The notes under the pieces: generated by a model
What the model was told of the DNA's origin: nothing
What the model saw: the letters and a program-made list of their open reading frames with translations, nothing else
Database searches by the model: none
Assembly: GCF_005280195.1 (NCBI RefSeq)
Contig: NZ_SZPR01000031.1
Coordinates: 159,080 to 223,079, forward strand
Origin: Streptomyces galbus
Lineage (GTDB): Bacteria; Actinomycetota; Actinomycetes; Streptomycetales; Streptomycetaceae
Direction of reading: 5' to 3'
Length of the DNA: 64,000 bases
In this document: positions 8,055 to 16,020 of the stretch, piece by piece
How the letters are laid out: each line of letters opens with the position of its first letter
Numbering within the stretch: the first letter of the stretch is position 1
Translations under genes and position numbers: made by a program

Positions 8055-8456
8055 ATGGACGGCATTCAGGAGCGCACGGCGGAGCAGGACCTCCCGTACA
8101 ACGTGTTCGCCAAGGCCTGCCCCTCGCGCGGCACGCTGGAGCACGTCACGGGCCGCTGGGGCGGACTCACCCTCGGCGCGCTGCACGAAGGCCCGCTGCG
8201 CTTCAACGAGCTGCGTCGCCGCGTCGACGGCGTGAGCGAGAAGATGCTGTCCCAGACGCTCCACGCGCTGGAGCGCGACGGGCTGGTGCACCGCGAGGCC
8301 CAGCCGACCAACCCGCCCCGCGTGGACTACGAGCTGACGCCCCTCGGCCGTGAGGTCGCCGAGCGGCTGCTGTCGCTCATCCACTTCGTGGAGGGCCGGA
8401 TGGACGACGTCCTCGCCGCCCGCGAGCACTACGACACGGCGCGCGGCGCCCTCTGA
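8055..8456 (+). CDS. HxlR-family winged-helix transcriptional regulator
   Basis: The protein has 133 residues, the usual size. HxlR (DUF24) proteins are dimeric winged-helix regulators, often sensing quinones or aldehydes through a cysteine. The conserved opening has Cys22 in KACPSRGTLEHVTGRWG. The recognition helix region is RFNELRRRVDGVSEKMLSQTLHALERDGLV, and the wing follows as RVDYELTPLGREV. In YodB/HypR-like members the N-terminal Cys is the redox sensor, so Cys22 is a candidate, which fits a divergent quinone reductase. The 3' end overlaps the convergent mutM gene by 28 bases. Confidence 0.92.
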   Translation: MDGIQERTAEQDLPYNVFAKACPSRGTLEHVTGRWGGLTLGALHEGPLRFNELRRRVDGVSEKMLSQTLHALERDGLVHREAQPTNPPRVDYELTPLGREVAERLLSLIHFVEGRMDDVLAAREHYDTARGAL

Positions 8457-9289
8457 CACGTCGGGCAGAAGTAGCTCGACCGGTTCATCCACGGCCGCCG
8501 GCGCATCGGCGTACCGCACCGCTTGCACGGCAGCCCCTCGCGCCCGTAGGCGTCCAGGGAGCGGTCGAAGTAGCCCGACTCGCCATTGACGTTGACGTAG
8601 AGGCTGTCGAAGCTGGTGCCGCCCACGGCGAGGGCGGCCGCCATGACCTCGCGGACGTGGCCGAGGAGTTCGGCGGTGCGCGGCCGGGTGAGGGTCCCGG
8701 TGGGGCGGTCGTAGTGCAGGCGGGAGCGCCACAGCGCCTCGTCCGCGTAGATGTTGCCGACGCCGCTGATCAGCGACTGGTCCAGCAGCGCCCGCTTGAT
8801 CGTGGTGCGCTTGCGGCGCAGCGCCCGGTGGAACGCCTCGTCGTCGAAGAGCGGGTCGAGGGGGTCGCGGGCGATGTGCGCGATGACGTCGGGCAGCCCG
8901 TCGGGGGTGGTGTCGTGCAGCGACAGCCCGCCGAAGGTGCGCTGGTCGACGAAGCGCAGCTCGGTGCCCTGCTCGTCGGCGAAGCGGACCCGGATGCGCA
9001 GGTGCTTCTCGTCCGGAGCCGTGTGCGGCTGGACGAGAAGCTGACCGCTCATGCCCAGGTGTGCGAGGACCGCCTGGGGCGTGTCCTCCAGCGGCAGCCA
9101 CAGGTACTTGCCGCGCCGGCTGGGCGTGCCCACGCGGTGGCCCGCGAGGCGGTGCGCGAAGTCGTCGGCGCCGAGCACGTGGCGCCGTACGGCACGGGGG
9201 TGCAGCACCTCGGCCGCGGCGACGGTCCGGTGGGCGACCCACCGCTCCAGTCCCCGCCGTACGACCTCGACCTCGGGCAACTCGGGCAT
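8429..9289 (-). CDS. mutM: Formamidopyrimidine-DNA glycosylase (Fpg/MutM)
   Basis: MutM removes 8-oxoguanine and formamidopyrimidines and nicks the strand by beta/delta-elimination. The 286-residue protein begins MPELPEVEVV, so Pro2 (nucleophile after Met removal) and Glu3 are intact. Lys61 (RRGKYLWL) is the conserved catalytic lysine. A helix-two-turn-helix sits around LLDQSLISGVGNIYADE, and the zinc finger uses Cys255, Cys258, Cys275 and Cys278. All catalytic residues are present. It lies 127 bases downstream of rnc on the same strand, a pairing common in actinobacteria. The last 28 bases are shared with the convergent HxlR gene. Confidence 0.97.
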   Translation of the reverse strand: MPELPEVEVVRRGLERWVAHRTVAAAEVLHPRAVRRHVLGADDFAHRLAGHRVGTPSRRGKYLWLPLEDTPQAVLAHLGMSGQLLVQPHTAPDEKHLRIRVRFADEQGTELRFVDQRTFGGLSLHDTTPDGLPDVIAHIARDPLDPLFDDEAFHRALRRKRTTIKRALLDQSLISGVGNIYADEALWRSRLHYDRPTGTLTRPRTAELLGHVREVMAAALAVGGTSFDSLYVNVNGESGYFDRSLDAYGREGLPCKRCGTPMRRRPWMNRSSYFCPTCQRAPRAVS

Positions 9290-9416
9290 GGGATCCCCCG
9301 TGGACTACCGGTGTACGAGCCGGGCGCCCCGCCCCGGCGGAGGGCCGGGGGCGGGACGCCCGGTTCGCTGCTGATGTGCTGCTGCTCGCTGTGGTGCTGC
9401 AGTGGTACCGCTGTGG

Positions 9417-10241
9417 TCAGGCGGAGGCCGGTTCCTCGTCGGCGTCGGCGGTGTCAGCGGTGTCGACGGGCTGTGCCGCCCTCGCCGCCTCCGCCGCCTT
9501 GGCGCGTTCGTCCGCGGCCGCGCGGATCGCCCGCCAGGCGGACTCCGCGGCCTGCTGCTCCGCCTCCTTCTTGCTGCGGCCGGTGCCGGTGCCGTACGAG
9601 ACGCCTCCGACGCGGGCGGCAGCAGTGAAGGTCTTCTCGTGGTCGGGTCCGGTCTCCGTGACCAGGTACTCGGGCACGCCGAGCCCCTCGGTCGCGGTGA
9701 GCTCCTGGAGGCTGGTCTTCCAGTCCAGGCCGGCACCGAGGTTGGAGGACTTCTCGATCAGCGGGTCGAACAGGCGGTGCACCAGTTCGGAGGCCGCGTC
9801 GAGGCCCTGGTCGAGATAGACCGCGCCGATCACCGCTTCGAGGGTGTCGGCGAGGATGGATGCCTTGTCCCGTCCGCCCGTGCCTTCTTCACCGCGGCCG
9901 AGCCGGATGAAGGACCCCAGGTCGAGTCCGCGACCGACCTCCGCCAGCGCACGCGAGTTGACCACCGCGGCCCGCAGCTTGGCCAGCTGGCCTTCGGGCA
10001 GGTCGGGGTGGGTGCGGTACAGCGTGTCCGTCACGACGAGGCCGAGCACGGAGTCCCCGAGGAACTCCAGCCGCTCGTTCGTCGGCAGACCGCCGTTCTC
10101 GTACGCGTAGGAACGGTGGGTCAGCGCTCGCACCAGAAGGGCGGACTCGACGTGGTAGCCGAGCCGCCCTTCCAGAAGCGTGTGGGACGAGGCCGTGTCC
10201 GCCTTCTTCCTGGCGACTGAATCCGCCTTGGCGTCAGACAT
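9417..10241 (-). CDS. rnc: Ribonuclease III
   Basis: RNase III cuts double-stranded RNA and is needed for rRNA and mRNA processing; in Streptomyces it is a global regulator of antibiotic genes (AbsB). The 274-residue protein has the catalytic signature NERLEFLGDS at 55-64, a second acidic motif (DTLEAVIGAVYLDQG), a double-stranded RNA-binding domain over about 168-240, and an Ala/Asp-rich tail that looks disordered. The ATG at 10241 has AGAGG four bases upstream; a GTG four codons earlier is possible. It follows rpmF by 19 bases, so rpmF-rnc are surely co-transcribed. Confidence 0.96.
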   Translation of the reverse strand: MSDAKADSVARKKADTASSHTLLEGRLGYHVESALLVRALTHRSYAYENGGLPTNERLEFLGDSVLGLVVTDTLYRTHPDLPEGQLAKLRAAVVNSRALAEVGRGLDLGSFIRLGRGEEGTGGRDKASILADTLEAVIGAVYLDQGLDAASELVHRLFDPLIEKSSNLGAGLDWKTSLQELTATEGLGVPEYLVTETGPDHEKTFTAAARVGGVSYGTGTGRSKKEAEQQAAESAWRAIRAAADERAKAAEAARAAQPVDTADTADADEEPASA

Positions 10242-10260
10242 GAAGCCTCTCACCAGCCGC

Positions 10261-10434
10261 TCAGACCTCGAGGACCTGGCGCTTGTTGTAGGTGCCGCAC
10301 GACGGGCACGCGATGTGCTGCTGCTTGGGCTCGTGGCAGCGCTCGCACGCGACCAGGGTGGGGACCGCAGCCTTCCACTGCGACCGGCGGTGGCGCGTGT
10401 TGCTGCGCGACATCTTCCGCTTCGGAACAGCCAC
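10261..10434 (-). CDS. rpmF: 50S ribosomal protein L32
   Basis: The protein has 57 residues starting VAVPKRKMSRSNTRHRRSQW. It carries the zinc-ribbon cysteines C30, C33, C43 and C46, so it is the zinc-binding form of L32. The GTG start at 10434 is two bases after the TAG of the DUF177 gene, and its ribosome binding site (AGGAGAAG) lies inside the end of that gene. This indicates translational coupling. The DUF177-rpmF pair is a near-universal bacterial arrangement. Confidence 0.97.
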   Translation of the reverse strand: MAVPKRKMSRSNTRHRRSQWKAAVPTLVACERCHEPKQQHIACPSCGTYNKRQVLEV

Positions 10435-10436
10435 GG

Positions 10437-11084
10437 CTACTTCTCCTGCTTCTCGTCGACGCGCGCTGATCGAGTCGCGTCGCCGCTCATCTCGTCCTTC
10501 TCGCCGTCCGACATGGTGCCGGCGAGTCCCTGCAAAGCCGCCCAACGGATGTCGACGGCGTCGTGGTGGTGGTCCGGGTCGTCCGCGAGCCGCGCTCCGC
10601 ACTCGGAGCACAGACCAGGGCAGTCTTCCTGGCACACCGGCTGCATCGGCAGTGCGAGCACCACCGCATCACGCAGCAGAGGCTCGAGGTCGAAGAGTCC
10701 GTCCTCGAGGTAGAACCTGTCCTCGTCGTCCTCGGCGTCGTCGCCCGGTTCCGCGATCACACGGCCCCGGTCGTCGGCGTCAGGGTACGAGAACAGTTCC
10801 TGGAAGTCCGCTTCGACGTCGAGCTGAAGCGGCTCCAGACACCTTACGCACTCCCCCTCGGCCCGTGCACGGGCGGTGCCTGTGACGAGCACCCCTTCCA
10901 TGACCGACTCGAGGCGCAGGTCGAGCTCCACCGGGGCGCCTTCCGGCACTCCGACGACACCCTGGATACCGAGGTCCCTGGGGGCGTCCACCGTGCGGGT
11001 CAGGCGCTGCTGCGCACCAGGACGCCGCCCCAGCTCGTGCGTGTCGAACACGAGGGGGTTGCGGTGGTCGAGGCGGGCGTTCAG
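10437..11084 (-). CDS. DUF177 (YceD-family) protein upstream of L32
   Basis: This is a 215-residue YceD/DUF177 protein, the conserved partner gene of rpmF. In other organisms the family is linked to 23S rRNA or ribosome assembly; the exact role is unknown. Seen here: the core PLVFDTHELGRRPG near the N-terminus, CVRCLEP, an acidic stretch, then a cysteine cluster CQEDCPGLCSECG typical of metal-binding members. No ATG, GTG or TTG gives the usual N-terminus. The best reading is a CTG start at 11084 (LNARLDHRNPLV), preceded by AGGA at a good distance; a GTG at VFDTHELG is the fallback. The gene is probably driven by a promoter near 11180-11209. Confidence 0.85.
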   Translation of the reverse strand: MNARLDHRNPLVFDTHELGRRPGAQQRLTRTVDAPRDLGIQGVVGVPEGAPVELDLRLESVMEGVLVTGTARARAEGECVRCLEPLQLDVEADFQELFSYPDADDRGRVIAEPGDDAEDDEDRFYLEDGLFDLEPLLRDAVVLALPMQPVCQEDCPGLCSECGARLADDPDHHHDAVDIRWAALQGLAGTMSDGEKDEMSGDATRSARVDEKQEK

Positions 11085-11179
11085 GGCCGTTCCTGCTTTC
11101 GTGTGCGGAGGTCTGGGAACGCTGCCCGGCGGTGGCCGAGGGCAGCGCGGATCGCGAAGGTGGGCGCGACCGAAGGGCC

Positions 11180-11209
11180 AGGATACTGGAGCTTTCGCCC
11201 AGGACCCAA
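11180..11209 (-). promoter_or_regulatory. Candidate promoter for DUF177-rpmF-rnc
   Basis: On the minus strand TTGGGT (11204-11209), an 18-base spacer and TATCCT (11180-11185). It lies just past the terminator-like hairpin of the preceding gene and about 90 bases before the proposed CTG start. Confidence 0.45.
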
Positions 11210-11212
11210 TCC

Positions 11213-11248
11213 GGTGCCCCGGGCCCCCGCCCCACGGGGCCCGGCACC
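11213..11248 (-). terminator. GC-rich terminator-like hairpin
   Basis: Imperfect stem directly after the stop of the coiled-coil gene at 11255: GGTGCC and GGGCCCC pair with GGGGCCC and GGCACC around a two-base bulge. It has no U tract. It separates the coiled-coil gene from DUF177-rpmF-rnc. Confidence 0.55.
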
Positions 11249-11254
11249 CGTCCG

Positions 11255-12319
11255 CTACTGGCCGCGGCCCTGCTCGTAGGCGCGGAGCTGCTCGGCGCTG
11301 ATCATGCCGGTGTCGAACAGGCTCGTCTCGTCCAGCGCGTACGACTGCTGCGCGTGCTCCTGCTGCCGGCCCTGCTGCTGCTCGTGCTGCTGGTGCTGGT
11401 GGTCGTAGGCGGGGTGCTGGGGGTCGTAGCCCTGGTAGGCGTACGGGTCGGCCTGCTGGTAGCCGTAGGGGTCCTGCTGGCCGGCGTAGGTCTGCTGCTG
11501 CGGGTAGCCGTAGGGGTCCGGCTGCTGCTGGTAGGCGTACGCGCCCTGCTGGTCGTACGACGACTGCTGCGCCTGCTGCTGCTCGGCCGGGGCGTCCTGC
11601 TCCGCGAGGGCGGCCAGGTCGGCGAGGTAGTCGGCGTCCGAGGAGTGCTGGTAGGTCGTGGTGTCGTCGGCGAGGGCGCCGAGGTCGTCGGTGGCGATCC
11701 GGCCGTGCAGCTTCTGCCGGCCGCGGCCCACCGCGTCCAGGGTCTTGGCGAGGACCGCCTCGAAGGCGCCCAGCTTGGCGTCCACGTACGCGTCGGCGTC
11801 GCGGCGCAGGGTCTCGGGGTCGTGGCTGCGCTCGGGGGCGTCCTCGTCCTCGTAGCCGTTCTCGTCGGTGCCGGGGCCGGTGCCCAGGAGCTTCTCGCGG
11901 CCGCGGCCGACCGAGCCGAGGGTCTTGGTGAGGACGACCTCGAAGTTGGCGAGCTTGGAGTCGACGTATTCGTCGGCCTCGGCGCGGATCTCCTCGGCCT
12001 CCTGGCGGGCCTCGGCGAGGATCCGGTCGGCCTCGGCCTGGGAGCGGCGGGCGACCTCGGTGTCGGAGATCAGCGAGCCGCGCTCGGCGTGGGCGTGGGA
12101 GATGATCCGCTCGGCCTCCTGGCGGGCCTGCTCCACCATCTGCTCGCGGTCGCCGATCAGTTCCCGGGCCTGGGCGAGGGAGTCGGGCAGCGCCGCGCGC
12201 ACCTCCTCCAGCAGGGAGAGCAGTTCGGCGCGGTTGACCACGCACGAGGCCGACATCGGCATCGACCGGGCGCTGGAGACCGCCGCCACGATCTCGTCGA
12301 GCTTCTTCTGTACGTCCAC
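11255..12319 (-). CDS. Coiled-coil (DivIVA/AtpF-like) protein with internal duplication and Gln/Tyr-rich tail
   Basis: The protein has 354 residues. Residues 1-120 are a long charged helix with heptads resembling DivIVA-type or ATP-synthase-b-like coiled coils. A 32-residue block (115-146, ADEYVDSKLANFE...) is repeated at 175-206 with 22 identities, separated by an acidic linker. Residues from about 240 to 325 are a low-complexity Gln/Tyr/Pro tail (QQPDPYGYPQQ-like units), and the end is a short conserved-looking helix (LFDTGMISAEQLRAYEQG). The function is not established; a polar scaffold role like other Streptomyces coiled-coil proteins is only an inference. The start is a GTG at 12319 with a weak upstream purine run. 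It is 58 bases downstream of coaD. Confidence 0.85.
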   Translation of the reverse strand: MDVQKKLDEIVAAVSSARSMPMSASCVVNRAELLSLLEEVRAALPDSLAQARELIGDREQMVEQARQEAERIISHAHAERGSLISDTEVARRSQAEADRILAEARQEAEEIRAEADEYVDSKLANFEVVLTKTLGSVGRGREKLLGTGPGTDENGYEDEDAPERSHDPETLRRDADAYVDAKLGAFEAVLAKTLDAVGRGRQKLHGRIATDDLGALADDTTTYQHSSDADYLADLAALAEQDAPAEQQQAQQSSYDQQGAYAYQQQPDPYGYPQQQTYAGQQDPYGYQQADPYAYQGYDPQHPAYDHQHQQHEQQQGRQQEHAQQSYALDETSLFDTGMISAEQLRAYEQGRGQ

Positions 12320-12377
12320 CGGGGGCTCGCCACTCTCTACAGCTGTGATGGAGACGGACGGGACGACTGTAGCCCCA

Positions 12378-12857
12378 TCAGTGCGCGTGCAGGCGCTCGT
12401 TGAGCGCGGTCAGGACGGCCGGCGGTACCAGGTGGGAGACGTCGCCGCCCCAGGTCGCCACCTCCTTGACCAGCGAGGAGGACAGGAAGCTGTAGGTGGG
12501 GTTGGTGGGCACGAACAGGGTTTCGACGCCGGAGAGGCCGTTGTTCATCTGGGCCATCTGGAGCTCGTAGTCGAAGTCGCTGACCGCCCGGAGTCCCTTG
12601 ACGATGGCGGGGATGTCCCGCTCCTTGCAGTAGTCGACGAGGAGGCCGTGGAAGGACTCCACGACCACGTTGCCGTACTCGGCGGTGACCTCGCGTATCA
12701 GGCCGATCCGCTCGTCGATCTCGAACAGGCCCTTCTTGGACTTGTTGATCATCACCGCGACGTAGACCTCGTCGTAGAGGCGCGAGGCGCGGGAGATGAT
12801 GTCGAGGTGACCGTTGGTGATCGGGTCGAACGACCCGGGACAGACGGCGCGGCGCAC
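12378..12857 (-). CDS. coaD: Phosphopantetheine adenylyltransferase
   Basis: CoaD converts 4'-phosphopantetheine and ATP into dephospho-CoA, the penultimate step of coenzyme A synthesis. The 159-residue protein has the nucleotidyltransferase motif GSFDPITNGH (8-17) with the catalytic His17. It also has KGLRAVSDFDYELQMAQMN and the C-terminal ATP-binding SFLSSSLVKEV. I prefer the GTG at 12857 (AGGGA upstream, family N-terminus RRAVCPGSF). An ATG at 12887 that overlaps the rsmD stop as ATGA would add ten residues and cannot be excluded. The rsmD-coaD pairing is widely conserved. Confidence 0.96.
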   Translation of the reverse strand: MRRAVCPGSFDPITNGHLDIISRASRLYDEVYVAVMINKSKKGLFEIDERIGLIREVTAEYGNVVVESFHGLLVDYCKERDIPAIVKGLRAVSDFDYELQMAQMNNGLSGVETLFVPTNPTYSFLSSSLVKEVATWGGDVSHLVPPAVLTALNERLHAH

Positions 12858-12883
12858 TGGAGTTCCCTCGCTCTCGGGTCCGG

Positions 12884-13471
12884 TCATCGTGCGTCTTCGC
12901 ACGAGGAGGCGGCGCGACCGTACCAAAACGTTCCCTCGCCGTAGCGACGGGACCGGAGCGCTGCGAAGCCGTCCGGCCAGCGGAATTCGCCACCTCGGGT
13001 GCTGCGCTCCACGGTGACGAGCGCGTCGGCCGTGAGCCAGCCTTCCGAGCGGAGTGTGAGGAGGATCTCCCGAAGATCGTCGTCGGTGACGGCGTACGGG
13101 GGATCGAGGAAGACCAGGTCGTACGGTGCGGCGGGGGGCGCCGCTCGGATGACCTGCTCGGCCTTGCCCGCGCGGACCTCGGCACCGGGCAGGCCCAGCG
13201 CGCGCACGTTCTCCCGCACCGTGCGGGCGGCACGGGCGTCGGCCTCCACGAGCAGGGTGTGGCCCGCGCCCCGGGACAGCGCCTCCAGGCCCACGGCGCC
13301 GGAGCCGGCGTACAGGTCGAGGACGCGCTCGCCGTCCAGGGGGCCGCCCAGCAGGGACTGCCAGGTGGAGAAGAGACCCTCGCGCGCGCGGTCGGAGGTG
13401 GGGCGGGTGCCGTTCCCCGGGGGGACGGCCAGTCGACGGCCGCCGGCGGTGCCGGCGATCACGCGGGTCAT
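12884..13471 (-). CDS. rsmD: 16S rRNA (guanine(966)-N2)-methyltransferase
   Basis: RsmD methylates G966 of 16S rRNA using S-adenosylmethionine. The 195-residue protein has the SAM-binding motif VLDLYAGSGAVGLEALSRG (50-68) and the catalytic motif DPPY at 123-126. The N-terminus RVIAGTAGGRRLAVP and TRPTSDRAREGLF are family hallmarks. The ATG at 13471 has GAGGAAGC upstream. It lies 176 bases downstream of recG; that gap contains repeated GAGAAGGAGC-like purine tracts on the minus strand. Confidence 0.95.
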   Translation of the reverse strand: MTRVIAGTAGGRRLAVPPGNGTRPTSDRAREGLFSTWQSLLGGPLDGERVLDLYAGSGAVGLEALSRGAGHTLLVEADARAARTVRENVRALGLPGAEVRAGKAEQVIRAAPPAAPYDLVFLDPPYAVTDDDLREILLTLRSEGWLTADALVTVERSTRGGEFRWPDGFAALRSRRYGEGTFWYGRAASSCEDAR

Positions 13472-13647
13472 CTTGCTTCCTCGGTGGTGGGCGGCCGGGG
13501 GATCCCTGCCTGGGTCGGCTGTGGGTTCCAGTGTGGCCGGTGACGCGGTGGCCCGCGTCCCCGGGGAGGTCGCGGGGGTGGCTCGGGGAGGAGCCCCTCA
13601 TCCCTCCTCGGCCCTCCTCGCTCCTTCTCGCTCCTTCTCGCTTCTTC

Positions 13648-15855
13648 TCACCCTTTCTCCAGGTACTGCTCCCTCTCCTCGTCCAGGAGGGCGTCCAGCG
13701 CGGTGCGCAGGCCCGGGAGGCCGGTGAGGTCCGGGTCGGCCGCGACCAGGGCCGTCGCCTCCTGGCGCGCCTCCGCGATGATCTCCTCGTCCTCGATGAC
13801 CTCCAGGACCCGCAGCGAGGAGCGGGCACCGGACTGGGCCTGGCCGAGGACGTCGCCCTCACGCCGCTGTTCGAGGTCGATGCGGGACAGCTCGAAGCCG
13901 TCGAGGGTGGCGGCGACCGCGTTCAGCCGCTGGCGGGCCGGGCTCGCCTCCGGCATCTCGGTGACGAGGAGGCACACGCCGGGGGCCGCGCCGCGGCCGA
14001 CGCGGCCGCGCAACTGGTGGAGCTGGGAGACGCCGAAGCGGTCGGCGTCCATGATCACCATGGCGGTGGCGTTCGGGACGTTGACGCCGACCTCGATGAC
14101 GGTGGTGGCGACCAGCACGTCGGCGTCGCCCGCGGCGAAGCGGCGCATCACGGCGTCCTTGTCGTCGGGTGCCATGCGGCCGTGCAGCACCTCGACGCGC
14201 AGGCCCTGCAGCGGGCCCTTGGCGAGCTGGTCGGCGACGTCCAGGACGGCCAGCGGGGGCCGCTTCTCGGCGTCGTCCTCCGCGGGCCTGCGCTTGCCGG
14301 TGGCCTCCTCCTCGTCGCCGATGCGGGGGCACACCACGTACGCCTGGTGGCCGGCCGCCACCTCCTCGCGCACCCGCTCCCAGGCGCGGGCCAGGAAGTG
14401 GGGCTTGTCGGCGGCGGGGACGACGTGGCTGGAGATGGGCGAACGGCCGGCCGGGAGCTGGTCCAGGACCGAGGTCTCCAGGTCCCCGAAGACCGTCATG
14501 GCGACCGTGCGCGGGATGGGCGTGGCCGTCATCACGAGCAGGTGCGGGGGCTGCTTGCCCTTGCCGCGCAGGGCGTCGCGCTGCTCGACGCCGAAGCGGT
14601 GCTGCTCGTCGACGACGACCAGGCCCAGGTCGTGGAACTGCACCTTGTCCTCGATCAGCGCGTGCGTGCCGATGACGACGCCGGCCTCGCCGGTGACGAG
14701 GTCCAGCAGGGCCTGGCGGCGGGCGGCCGCGCCCATCGACCCGGTGAGCAGCACGACCTTGGTGGCGTGCTCGGACCCGCCGAGCATCCCGCCCTCGGCG
14801 AGCTCGCCCATCATCTCGGTGACCGAGCGATGGTGCTGCTGGGCCAGGACCTCGGTCGGCGCGAGCAGGGCGGCCTGCCCGCCCGCGTCGACGACGGCGA
14901 GCATGGCCCGCAGCGCGACCATGGTCTTCCCGCTGCCGACCTCGCCCTGCAGCAGCCGGTGCATCGGGTGGTCGGTGGCCAGGTCGTCGAAGATCTCCCG
15001 GGAGACCCGCCGCTGGCCGTCGGTGAGGGTGAACGGCAGCCGGTCGTCGAACGCGGCCAGCAGGCCGTCGGGGCGGGGGACGCGCGGGACGGCGGGGAGC
15101 TGGGCGTCGGTGTGCCGACGGCGGGCCAGGGCGACCTGGAGGACGAACGCCTCGTCCCACTTCAGGCGGGCGCGGGCGTCGGCGACGTCGGCCTTGGTCT
15201 GCGGGCGGTGGATCTTGACCAGGGCCTCGGGCAGGGAGACCAGGCCGCGGCCCTCGCGCAGTGCCTCCGGCAGCGGGTCGAGCGCCTCCTGGACGCCGGG
15301 CAGCACCGTCTGCACGGCCTTGCCGATCTTCCAGGACTCCAGCTTGGCGGTGGCCGGGTAGAGCGGGATCAGGGCGCCCGCCCAGCTCTCCACCGCCTCC
15401 CCCGGCTCGTCGGGGTCCCCGCGCAGCAGTTCGTAGGCGGGGTGGGCGAGTTGCAGGCGGCGGTTGAAGACGGAGACCTTGCCGGCGAACATAGCGCGGG
15501 TGCCCGGCAGGAGCTCCTTGTGGGGCTTGTGCACGCCGTTGCCGAAGAAGACGAGCTGGAGGCGGCCGCTGCCGTCCGTGATGGTGACCTCCAGGCGCTG
15601 CCCCTTGCCGCGGGGCGCCCGGGCGGAGGCGAAGGTGTGCAGGCGGGCGTCGGCCACCTGGGCGACCACGGTCACGTGCTCGTCCATGGGCAGGTCGGCG
15701 AGGTGGGTGAGCTGGCCGCGCTCCTCGTACCGGCGCGGGTAGTGGTGGAGGAGGTCGCCGACGGTGTGCAGGCCGAGGTGCTCGGCCATCACCTTCGCGG
15801 TGGCGGCGCCGAGCACGTTCTTCAGGGGTCGTTCCAGTGCGGGCACGAGATCCAT
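13648..15855 (-). CDS. recG: ATP-dependent DNA helicase RecG
   Basis: RecG drives regression of stalled replication forks and branch migration of recombination intermediates. The 735-residue protein has an OB-fold wedge domain (about 45-145), superfamily 2 helicase motif I GEVGSGKT (304-311), motif II DEQH with HRFGVEQR, motif III MTATPIPRT, and motif VI QLRGRVGRG, then the C-terminal hook with a QRREGDVLG signature. A start at the ATG 15855 (MDLVPALERPL) gives the family N-terminus and suits a well-formed promoter (15880-15908) that would begin transcription near 15873. An ATG seven codons earlier would lie upstream of that start point. Confidence 0.97.
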   Translation of the reverse strand: MDLVPALERPLKNVLGAATAKVMAEHLGLHTVGDLLHHYPRRYEERGQLTHLADLPMDEHVTVVAQVADARLHTFASARAPRGKGQRLEVTITDGSGRLQLVFFGNGVHKPHKELLPGTRAMFAGKVSVFNRRLQLAHPAYELLRGDPDEPGEAVESWAGALIPLYPATAKLESWKIGKAVQTVLPGVQEALDPLPEALREGRGLVSLPEALVKIHRPQTKADVADARARLKWDEAFVLQVALARRRHTDAQLPAVPRVPRPDGLLAAFDDRLPFTLTDGQRRVSREIFDDLATDHPMHRLLQGEVGSGKTMVALRAMLAVVDAGGQAALLAPTEVLAQQHHRSVTEMMGELAEGGMLGGSEHATKVVLLTGSMGAAARRQALLDLVTGEAGVVIGTHALIEDKVQFHDLGLVVVDEQHRFGVEQRDALRGKGKQPPHLLVMTATPIPRTVAMTVFGDLETSVLDQLPAGRSPISSHVVPAADKPHFLARAWERVREEVAAGHQAYVVCPRIGDEEEATGKRRPAEDDAEKRPPLAVLDVADQLAKGPLQGLRVEVLHGRMAPDDKDAVMRRFAAGDADVLVATTVIEVGVNVPNATAMVIMDADRFGVSQLHQLRGRVGRGAAPGVCLLVTEMPEASPARQRLNAVAATLDGFELSRIDLEQRREGDVLGQAQSGARSSLRVLEVIEDEEIIAEARQEATALVAADPDLTGLPGLRTALDALLDEEREQYLEKG

Positions 15856-15879
15856 TGCACACCACCGCGCTGACATCGC

Positions 15880-15908
15880 CGTATACGTGTCTCGAAACCC
15901 CTGGTCAG
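15880..15908 (-). promoter_or_regulatory. Candidate recG promoter
   Basis: On the minus strand CTGACC (15903-15908), a 17-base spacer and TATACG (15880-15885). The predicted start near 15873 gives an 18-base leader to the recG ATG at 15855. Its -35 overlaps that of the divergent Hsp90 promoter. Confidence 0.5.
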
Positions 15909-15931
15909 GCGCGTCGTTCGGGACTTAGGAT
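15902..15931 (+). promoter_or_regulatory. Candidate promoter of the Hsp90-TPR operon
   Basis: TGGTCA (15902-15907), 18 bases, then TAGGAT (15926-15931), a strong Streptomyces -10. Predicted transcription starts near 15938, about 83 bases before the Hsp90 ATG. It shares its -35 bases with the recG promoter on the other strand. Confidence 0.45.
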
Positions 15932-16020
15932 GACGCGCTCCGGCCATCCCCCGCGGTCACCGCCTCACCGGGACCGCCCGACCCCGCGCCGTCGCGAGTC
16001 CCCCCACCGGCGCAGCGACG

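Noticed and set aside
12858..12887. Longer CoaD starting at the ATG overlapping rsmD
   Set aside because: The GTG at 12857 gives the usual family N-terminus and has AGGGA upstream; the extension remains possible and is noted in the coaD entry.
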